In this document: one piece after another, positions 5,943 through 10,957 of the stretch
How positions within the stretch are numbered: the stretch's first letter is position 1
How the letters are laid out: each line of letters starts with the position of its first letter
Origin: Candidatus Latescibacterota bacterium
GTDB taxonomy: Bacteria > Latescibacterota > MVCY01
DNA length: 12,797 bases
Reading direction: 5' to 3'
Assembly (NCBI GenBank): GCA_030629295.1
Contig: DAOVPH010000018.1
Coordinates: 1-12,797 of the forward strand
Translations under genes and position numbers: made by a program
The notes under the pieces: model-generated
The model's database searches: none
Told to the model about the DNA's origin: nothing
The model's input: the letters and a program-made list of their open reading frames with translations, nothing else

Positions 5943-6704
5943 TTATTCTTTCTCCATGTTCATCTGATTTATCAGACTGGCTAAGTAGCCGGCGCCAAAG
6001 CCGTTGTCTATGTTGACCGTCGCCATTCCGGGTGCGCAACTGTTGAGCATAGCCAGTAAGGCAGATAATCCCTGGAAGTTGGCTCCATAGCCCACACTGG
6101 TGGGCACGGCTATTACTGGCTTGTCAACCAACCCTCCCACGACGCTGGGCAAAGCCCCTTCCATCCCAGCCACCACTATGAGGACGTTTGCAGCGAAAAG
6201 TTTCTCTTTATTGCCAAGAAGCCGGTGCAATCCGGCTACCCCTACATCGTAGAGTCGTTCGACTCTGTTTCCCATAACCTCTGCGGTTACTGCCGCTTCC
6301 TCTGCTACTGGAATGTCGGCTGTTCCCCCAGTGACAATGAGGATAGTCTGGGCGCTCTGGACCTGTGGCTTCTCCCCTATAACCACCGCTCGCGCCTGTG
6401 GGTAAAATTCAACTCTGTCAGATACTTCCTTCAAAGCTTGATATACTTCCTCGGTTGCTCGCATTGCCAGGATGACGCGGTTACTCGTTTGCATCCTGTT
6501 TACGATTTCTTTGATTTGTTCTATTGATTTGCTCTGAGAGAAGATCACCTCAGGGAAGCCCTTTCTCAAAGATCGATGGCTGTCTATTTTAGCGAAGCCG
6601 AGGTCCTCGTAGGGAAATCCTTTCAGCTTCTCCAAGGCCTCATCCACTTTAATTTTACCGACTTCGAGGTCTTCCAATAACTTTCTAATCTCTGTTTTGT
6701 CCAT
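5943..6704 (-). CDS. larB: LarB, carboxylase/hydrolase that begins NPN synthesis
   Basis: LarB carboxylates the pyridinium ring of nicotinic acid adenine dinucleotide and releases AMP, giving the biscarboxylated mononucleotide used by LarE. The 253 residues have a helical N-terminal part with D.HR..RKGFPEVIF (41-55). A PurE-like carboxylase domain follows: TGGTADIPVAEEAA (125-138), YDVGVAGLHRLL (152-163), VVAGMEGALPSVVGGLVDKPVIAVPTS (177-203) and NSCAPGMATVNIDNGFGAGY (221-240). Cys223 in NSCAPGM corresponds to the Cys known to bond covalently to the substrate ring. GGTGGAG lies 6 nt before the ATG. The gene overlaps the end of larE by 20 nt and is followed 2 nt later by larC. Confidence 0.95.
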   Translation of the reverse strand: MDKTEIRKLLEDLEVGKIKVDEALEKLKGFPYEDLGFAKIDSHRSLRKGFPEVIFSQSKSIEQIKEIVNRMQTSNRVILAMRATEEVYQALKEVSDRVEFYPQARAVVIGEKPQVQSAQTILIVTGGTADIPVAEEAAVTAEVMGNRVERLYDVGVAGLHRLLGNKEKLFAANVLIVVAGMEGALPSVVGGLVDKPVIAVPTSVGYGANFQGLSALLAMLNSCAPGMATVNIDNGFGAGYLASLINQMNMEKE

Positions 6705-7509
6705 TTTTCACTCCACCTATTTCGTTTAGGCTCCCAGTTCGATAGCCCTCCAGATCCACTGTAATATAGGTGTAGCCTAAATTCTTGAGATGGACTGCTA
6801 TCTTCTCGGTGCGATCTGGTTCCAGAAGCCTGGAAATATCCTCTTTAGCCACCTCGATCCTGGCGATGCTGTTGTGATCTCTAACTCGCACCCCCTTTAA
6901 TCCTAATTGTAGCAGGAATGTCTCGGCTTGGTCAATCCTTTTCAACTTCTTTTTGGTAATCTTTTCCCCATAGGGAATTCTTGTTGCCAGACAGGCCAAG
7001 GGCGGCTTGTCCCAAGTTTTTAACCCCATTTTTTTGGAAAGTATTCGAATCTCGGCCTTACCGAGTTTGGCTTCCTGCAAGGGGCTTCTAATACCAAACT
7101 CCAATGCAGCCTGTGCCCCAGGACGGTGATCGCTGAGGTCGTCATAGTTAGAGCCATCCAGAACATAATTCAGATTATTCTCTCTTGCTATTTTGATCAG
7201 GTTTGAGAAAAGAATCTTTTTGCAGATGTAGCATCTATCTCGCAGGTTATTAAGGAAATTGGTATCCCGAAGTTGTCCAGTCTCGATAAAGATGTGGTTT
7301 ACCCCTATGGAGGCGGCGATCTCTCTTGCCTCCTGGATTTCGTAAGAGGGAAATATGTCTGCTTCAGCTGTTACTGCCAATATTTTGTCTGCAAGGATTT
7401 CTTTTGCCACACTCAGTAGGAAAGTGCTATCCACGCCTCCAGAGAAGGCGATCAGGGCACTTTTCGCCTCCGACAAAATTTGCTTTAACCTCCTCAGTTT
7501 TTCATCCAT
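6685..7509 (-). CDS. larE: LarE, ATP-dependent sulfur transferase of NPN synthesis, three-Cys type
   Basis: LarE adenylates the two carboxylates of the LarB product and turns them into thiocarboxylates. The 274 residues show the PP-loop ATP site SGGVDST (23-29), GSNYDDLSDHRPG (119-131) and SPLQEAKLGKAEIR (142-155). Cys173 in PPLACLATRIPYGE corresponds to the sulfur-donating Cys of the L. plantarum enzyme. The protein also has Cys93 and Cys96 in DRCYICKK. A CxxC plus this Cys is the set linked to [4Fe-4S]-dependent LarE proteins, which can turn over catalytically instead of sacrificing a cysteine. The gene follows the ABC permease by 45 nt and overlaps larB by 20 nt. A run of nine G (C on the coding strand) lies 14 nt upstream of the ATG, with an AAGAGAG site in between. 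Confidence 0.95.
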   Translation of the reverse strand: MDEKLRRLKQILSEAKSALIAFSGGVDSTFLLSVAKEILADKILAVTAEADIFPSYEIQEAREIAASIGVNHIFIETGQLRDTNFLNNLRDRCYICKKILFSNLIKIARENNLNYVLDGSNYDDLSDHRPGAQAALEFGIRSPLQEAKLGKAEIRILSKKMGLKTWDKPPLACLATRIPYGEKITKKKLKRIDQAETFLLQLGLKGVRVRDHNSIARIEVAKEDISRLLEPDRTEKIAVHLKNLGYTYITVDLEGYRTGSLNEIGGVKNGQNRD

Positions 7510-7523
7510 TGGGCTCTCTTCTC

Positions 7524-7532
7524 GGGGGGGGG
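7524..7532. repeat. Homopolymer run of nine G between permease and larE genes
   Basis: Nine consecutive G on the plus strand (C on the coding strand) lie in the 45-nt spacer, just upstream of the larE ribosome site. Such runs slip during replication, so length variants could alter spacing or mRNA structure at the larE start. They are also a common place for sequencing error. Confidence 0.7.
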
Positions 7533-7554
7533 CGTCTTGATCAAAGCTAAGTAG

Positions 7555-8391
7555 TTAATCACCTTCGGTTACTTGTCCCACCTGTTTTACCTTCCTCTTA
7601 GGAGACAACAGGAGCGCAAGTGCAAAGATGACGCTTGAAGTGATAATGATTATTGCCCCTGAAGGGACATTGAAAATATACGAAAAAAACAGACCTAAAA
7701 AGCAAGATAAGACGCCAAAAGATCCTGACAGGATGAACATTTTCTTCAAATTGTAAGTCAACTGATAGGCTGCTGCCGCTGGATTGATCAGCAGGCTGAA
7801 GATTAATAATCCTCCAACCGTATTCAGATTTGTGGTAACTATTGCTCCAGACAGGAATAACAGCCCATAATATATCGAACGTTCAGGGATCCCAACTGAG
7901 GCAGCGATCTCCCTGTGAAAGATGACAGCCTGAATTTCTTTGAAGAAGAGAACCAACAGCAAAATCGTTACAAAGCTGATCGCCGCCATCAAAATAATAT
8001 CTGCTCTTGATATGGTCAAGATGCTTCCCCAGATCAGGGATAGGGCCTCAGTTTTTGGCCCAGGTATCATCGCTAAACCTAAGAAAGCTACCCCCATCAT
8101 AATCGAAAATATGATCCCTATCGCTGTGTCTGGATTGAAGTCTGCCTTGTCGGCAATAGGTCCGATCAGAAGGCTTGAGAGAAAACAGAATATGAATGCC
8201 GGTATTAAGGGATTAATACCCCAAAGAAGACCGAATATCCCCCCAGCAAAGGCGGCATGAGCCATGGTAACACCGAGAAAGGGGATCTCCATGGTTACTA
8301 CAAAGACCCCAATGAGGGAACAGCTTACACCACCAAAAATGCTCGCCAGGATGGCATGCTGCATGAATTTATACTGTAGTATTTCTAACAT
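7555..8391 (-). CDS. Metal ABC transporter permease (ZnuB/ABC-3 family), probably nickel
   Basis: This 278-residue inner-membrane protein is the channel of the importer. It is hydrophobic throughout, with about eight predicted membrane segments. It shows typical ABC-3 stretches: VTMAHAAFAGGIFGLLWG (41-58), GIIFSIMMGVAFLGLAMI, FHREIAASVGIPERSIYYG (the segment that contacts the ATPase) and TTNLNTVGGLLIFSLLINPAAAAYQL. The length is normal for the family. Its ATG lies inside the end of the ATPase gene (23-nt overlap) without a good ribosome site, so translation is probably coupled. The family normally moves zinc, manganese or iron. Nickel is inferred from the lar genes that follow. Confidence 0.9.
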   Translation of the reverse strand: MLEILQYKFMQHAILASIFGGVSCSLIGVFVVTMEIPFLGVTMAHAAFAGGIFGLLWGINPLIPAFIFCFLSSLLIGPIADKADFNPDTAIGIIFSIMMGVAFLGLAMIPGPKTEALSLIWGSILTISRADIILMAAISFVTILLLVLFFKEIQAVIFHREIAASVGIPERSIYYGLLFLSGAIVTTNLNTVGGLLIFSLLINPAAAAYQLTYNLKKMFILSGSFGVLSCFLGLFFSYIFNVPSGAIIIITSSVIFALALLLSPKRKVKQVGQVTEGD

Positions 8392-9169
8392 TTGTCAAGG
8401 CGCGGATTACTACTCCATCATCAGTTTTTAACAACTCTACTGGACAATCATAAATCTCAGATAGAATGTTCTCAGACAAAGCCTTCAGGGTTTCTCCCTG
8501 GAAAATAATCTTAGCGTTTTTCATCAGAACCATCTTTCCACAACTTTTTGGCAGATGAGTCAGCTCGTGCATGACCACAAATGTAGTTAGCCACCTCTGT
8601 CGATGAATCTTTTCTATAAGTTCTACAATACTTCTTTGAGCACTAATGTCTAAGTTAGAGGTGGGTTCATCCAGAAGTAAAATTTTGGGTTCTTGGGCCA
8701 ATGCTCTAGCTATCTGAACCTTCTGCAGTTCTCCACCAGAAAGATGGCCTATTGGCCTGTCGGCAAGATGGGCTATTCCCACTGAATCGATAAGATCATC
8801 TGCTACCTTTCTATCTTTACCATTTGCTTTTCTTAGAAGTCCTATCCTGCCGTATCTCCCGATCATTACCACCTCTCTGACTGAGATAGGCATTCGGGGA
8901 TCGATATTGAGCCTCTGGGGGACATACCCAATTGCTTTGCGAATCTGGTTTATATTTCGATGATTCACCTCTACGCCAAAGACTCTGACCAAACCTGATA
9001 GCAATTTTCCTAACCCGTTAATTGCTGTCAACAGAGTGGTCTTCCCAGCCCCGTTTGGACCACCTATGGCCACAAGCTCTCCCTCCTCCACACTCAGCGA
9101 GACATCTCGTAAGGCCACGTTCTCCCGATAGGAAACTGTTATATTCCTGATGTCTACGATAGGAACCAT
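8369..9169 (-). CDS. Metal ABC transporter ATP-binding protein (ZnuC family), probably nickel
   Basis: The 266-residue ATPase powers the importer from the cytoplasmic side. It has all key elements: Walker A GPNGAGKTT (37-45), Q-loop Gln85 in GYVPQR, signature LSGGELQKVQIARAL (143-157), Walker B ILLLDEPTSNLD (163-174) and the switch His201 in VVMHEL. LNIDPRMPISVREVVMIGRYGRIG after the Q-loop is typical of the Zn/Mn/Fe subgroup. The tail after about 235 (SEIYDCPVELLKTDDGVVIRAL) is a short domain common in ZnuC-like proteins. The start region is unusual: the gene's first 18 nt and sequence upstream of them are duplicated further upstream, and the ribosome site seen before the other copy (AGGT) is degraded before this one. 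I keep the ATG at 9169 because the reading frame and family homology begin there. Confidence 0.93.
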   Translation of the reverse strand: MVPIVDIRNITVSYRENVALRDVSLSVEEGELVAIGGPNGAGKTTLLTAINGLGKLLSGLVRVFGVEVNHRNINQIRKAIGYVPQRLNIDPRMPISVREVVMIGRYGRIGLLRKANGKDRKVADDLIDSVGIAHLADRPIGHLSGGELQKVQIARALAQEPKILLLDEPTSNLDISAQRSIVELIEKIHRQRWLTTFVVMHELTHLPKSCGKMVLMKNAKIIFQGETLKALSENILSEIYDCPVELLKTDDGVVIRALTNVRNTTV

Positions 9170-9265
9170 GATTGATTTTATAGGGTTGAAAGTAGGGACA
9201 GAACATTGTTCTGTCCCTACAAAGCAGAGTCTACGATAGGAACCATGATTTTACCTGGTTGAAAG
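9152..9265. repeat. Direct repeat of the ATPase start region flanking a palindromic element
   Basis: Twenty-two bases are identical at 9152-9173 and 9229-9250. The similarity continues imperfectly to a shared GGTTGAAAG (9184-9192 and 9257-9265). Between the copies lies the palindrome at 9192-9220 plus 8 nt. Both copies hold the ATPase start ATGGTTCCTATCGTAGA on the minus strand. The upstream copy (ATG at 9246) reads MVPIVDSAL and stops at a TAG formed by the end of the palindrome. Confidence 0.85.
9192..9220. repeat. Perfect 14-bp palindromic element between binding-protein and ATPase genes
   Basis: GTAGGGACAGAACA is followed by one base and its exact reverse complement. The GTAGGG...CCCTAC ends resemble those of the larger repeat at 3372-3462, so both may belong to one kind of small palindromic mobile repeat. 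As RNA it would form a very stable hairpin inside the operon, without a T-run on either side, so it is a poor terminator but could protect or process the transcript. Confidence 0.75.
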
Positions 9266-9277
9266 GCAAAAGCCCGG

Positions 9278-10111
9278 CTAATCTCTGGAATGTGTGGTTC
9301 TTATTGCTTTGAGAAGTTTATAAACATTCTCCTGCAAGGATTGTGTATAAGATCCGATAGGGAAGTTTGTTAGCACAACGTGAACTCCTCTGATCTCCTC
9401 GATAATGGGTACCCCTGCATCACGACCGCTCTGAAGATTATCTACCACTATCTCTACGCCTTCTTTCCTTGCTTTATCTATCACTTTCCTCAAATTTTTG
9501 GCTGTTAGCTCAGAGGGCCTACCGTATGTGGCAACAACATTAAATCCAAACCATCTCACGAACCCTTCTTGCATTTCCGAGCACACGACATTGGTGTCGC
9601 TTACCTTTTTATCTTTCGCCTTTTGCTTGATTTCACGACTGATATCAAGGATTTGTGTTTTATAGGTTGCTGCATTGTTTCTAAAATATCGTCCATTCTT
9701 GTGATCGATTTCACATAGTATGTCAGTGATGCTGTCAACTGCCTTGACCTGTATATCCGGCACCATCCAGTTCCCCTGTATGTCCAGGGTCTTTACCACC
9801 AGCTCCCTGGGTTGAACTGAATTCAGCAGCTTTTTCACAAATGGTTCCCATCCATGGATCAGGAAAATCTGTGCATCCGACAAGACCTTAATATCACCTG
9901 GCCTCACATCAAAATGCCCCGGACACATCCCGCCCGGAACTATAGTGACAACATCAACCTTGTCCTTTCCAACTTCCTGGGCGATCTTTCCGATTAACGA
10001 AGTGGTGGTAACCAGCTTCAACTTTTCGGCAGGTCTTTCACCGCAGCCCAATTGGGAAAGCAAGACAATTAAGAGCAGCGGTATAAAATGCCTTCCTCTT
10101 AGCCTCCTCAT
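9278..10111 (-). CDS. Metal ABC transporter substrate-binding protein with atypical ligands, probably nickel
   Basis: This 277-residue periplasmic protein belongs to the ZnuA/TroA fold. It has a basic hydrophobic leader ending SQLGC (Cys23), probably a lipoprotein signal though Gln at -3 is unusual. The first lobe holds VVTIVPGGMCPGHFDVRPGDIKVLSDAQIFLIHGWE (54-89), matching the family's PHxxEPTPxD motif with only His66 kept. The usual DPHxW segment reads WMVPDIQVKAVD without a His. The usual third His region reads CSEMQEGFVRWFGF (177-190). VDNLQSGRDAG (223-233) replaces the common last acidic ligand region. Met62, Cys63, His66, Cys177 and Met180 are thus candidate ligands. AAAGGAGG lies 5 nt before the ATG. 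It heads the operon with the ATPase, permease and lar genes. The Ni assignment is inference. Confidence 0.85.
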   Translation of the reverse strand: MRRLRGRHFIPLLLIVLLSQLGCGERPAEKLKLVTTTSLIGKIAQEVGKDKVDVVTIVPGGMCPGHFDVRPGDIKVLSDAQIFLIHGWEPFVKKLLNSVQPRELVVKTLDIQGNWMVPDIQVKAVDSITDILCEIDHKNGRYFRNNAATYKTQILDISREIKQKAKDKKVSDTNVVCSEMQEGFVRWFGFNVVATYGRPSELTAKNLRKVIDKARKEGVEIVVDNLQSGRDAGVPIIEEIRGVHVVLTNFPIGSYTQSLQENVYKLLKAIRTTHSRD

Positions 10112-10168
10112 GGTCGCCTCCTTTGACTAAAGCTCTTATCGGTGCTTGACTTAAGCAAATCTCACAAA

Positions 10169-10205
10169 ATCTCAATCTCTCACGCCCATGATTGAGATCA
10201 CGGGC
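10169..10205. promoter_or_regulatory. Overlapping inverted repeats in the metal importer leader
   Basis: ATCTCAATC (10169-10177) and GATTGAGAT (10190-10198) form a perfect 9-bp inverted repeat. It competes with a second stem of GCCCATGA (10184-10191) and TCACGGGC (10198-10205), which has one wobble. The ATCTCA motif also occurs just before, at 10159-10164. The site lies 58-94 nt upstream of the binding-protein ATG, inside the likely leader. It could be a metalloregulator operator or a two-state RNA element. I do not recognise it as a known box. Confidence 0.4.
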
Positions 10206-10219
10206 TACGAATTTCTAAA

Positions 10220-10235
10220 ATCCGCTAAAGCGGAT
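10220..10235. promoter_or_regulatory. 16-bp near-perfect palindrome in the metal importer leader
   Basis: ATCCGCT and AGCGGAT flank two bases. The site lies 109-124 nt upstream of the binding-protein start and just downstream of a weak candidate promoter, a usual operator position. It does not match the E. coli NikR (GTATGA...TCATAC) or classic Zur box. A short interspersed repeat is the alternative. Confidence 0.35.
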
Positions 10236-10256
10236 GGTTCCTGAGCCTTTACTGGA

Positions 10257-10285
10257 AATCTAATAAATCACCTGGTTTCATTCAA
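10257..10285 (-). promoter_or_regulatory. Weak candidate promoter of the importer-lar operon
   Basis: On the minus strand TTGAAT (10285-10280), a 17-nt spacer and TAGATT (10262-10257) each match 4 of 6 consensus bases. The start would be near 10250, giving a leader of about 140 nt that includes both inverted-repeat regions. The spacing is ideal but the boxes are weak. Confidence 0.3.
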
Positions 10286-10327
10286 CTTGGTGACTGTCAG
10301 ACACAAATTTATTTGGGGTTAAATTAA

Positions 10328-10349
10328 CCGCCCACGGCGGGGCTTTTTT
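10328..10349 (+). terminator. Possible weak terminator or repeat hairpin
   Basis: CCGCC-CAC-GGCGG (10328-10340) is followed by GGC and six T on the plus strand. No plus-strand gene precedes it, and on the minus strand, where cooT is transcribed, no proper T-run follows. It may be part of an intergenic repeat. Confidence 0.3.
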
Positions 10350-10350
10350 G

Positions 10351-10418
10351 ACAGGATTAACAGGATTCACATGATTTCTTCATATTCCTTATATCCTGAT
10401 AATCCTGTATATCCTGCC
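10351..10418. repeat. Inverted repeat built of 9-nt CAGGAT/ATCCTG units
   Basis: The left arm holds CAGGAT at 10352 and 10361. The right arm holds its complement ATCCTG at 10393, 10402 and 10411. All are spaced exactly 9 nt. The arms ACAGGATTAACAGGATT (10351-10367) and AATCCTGTATATCCTGCC (10401-10418) can pair around an AT-rich middle. It codes for nothing credible and looks like an interspersed palindromic repeat. Confidence 0.65.
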
Positions 10419-10447
10419 CAAAAAATGGAAATTCCTACACGATCAAG

Positions 10448-10642
10448 TTAGGTTGCTGGCCCTTCCAGTACAATCTTGGAGGTTACGAAATCGATCTCTT
10501 TGATCCTTGCTGGGACAGATTTCTCCTCCCCGAAGATGCTCTTCAGGTACAAGCTCTCCCCCTCAACCCTTATGAGGGCTATCTCCTCCATGAGAAGTTT
10601 CTCCTGGTCCCTTTGCTTCAGATAAGCGCTTGCCACGCACAT
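10448..10642 (-). CDS. CooT-family nickel-binding protein
   Basis: The 64-residue protein MCVASAYLKQRDQEKLLMEEIALIRVEGE, followed by LYLKSIFGEEKSVPARIKEIDFVTSKIVLEG, matches the CooT family closely. These are short SH3-like beta proteins starting MC. CooT of Rhodospirillum rubrum is a homodimer that binds one Ni(II) through the Cys2 of each chain and serves carbon monoxide dehydrogenase maturation. Cys2 is present here. I start at 10642, not at an upstream in-frame ATG at 10726, because GGAGG lies 6 nt upstream and the family begins at this MC. The longer version would bury Cys2. No dehydrogenase genes are in view. It sits between a TonB receptor and a metal importer tied to lar genes, so a nickel-carrier role for this pathway is inferred. 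No clear promoter is seen beyond a TATATT at 10743-10738. Confidence 0.85.
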   Translation of the reverse strand: MCVASAYLKQRDQEKLLMEEIALIRVEGESLYLKSIFGEEKSVPARIKEIDFVTSKIVLEGPAT

Positions 10643-10744
10643 AGCTGCCCTCCATTTTGGGGACGAACTGATCTTTTTATTTGACCGAAGTAAGTTCCTT
10701 GCCGAGAAGAAAGAGTGCCGTCTCACGTATCGTTCTTAATATAA

Positions 10745-10954
10745 CACAAGAGCCAGTTGCGAGCGACTATTTTTGTCGTTTCGGATGATGTTCGAATAAC
10801 AACCGCAAAATGTAACATCTCGCTTTACAAGATACTCGCCACCAGTTCAGAGAAGATGTGAGACGTTGAGCGTAGATTCCTCACCCCCAATCCGAAACTG
10901 AGGTTAGTTGCGATCATAGACGCCAAGAAGACCGTCTGGATAGTGGACAGATAA
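10745..10954 (+). pseudogene. Possible decayed fragment on the plus strand
   Basis: In the gap between cooT and the receptor gene a plus-strand frame is open from 10745 to a TGA at 10859 and again from 10862 to a TAA at 10952-10954. The second part reads FLTPNPKLRLVAIIDAKKTV then WIVDR, with a protein-like hydrophobic/charged pattern that recalls the end of regulator or phospholipase-D-like domains. It has no start codon or ribosome site and ends 3 nt before the receptor's stop codon, on the other strand. It may be the 3' end of a lost gene or chance. Nothing else is evident in the 315-nt gap. Confidence 0.2.
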
Positions 10955-10957
10955 GAC

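Noticed and set aside
5941..6039. Thirty-three-codon extension of larC into the end of larB
   Set aside because: Family homology starts exactly at MRVAYFDCFSG at 5940. The extension is larB sequence read in another frame.
10643..10726. Twenty-eight-codon extension of the CooT-type gene
   Set aside because: CooT proteins begin with Met-Cys, and the internal ATG has a GGAGG site. The extension resembles no family member.
10726..10760. NikR-like operator near cooT
   Set aside because: The GTATCG...ATAACAC stretch has only loose half-site similarity and no proper dyad spacing.
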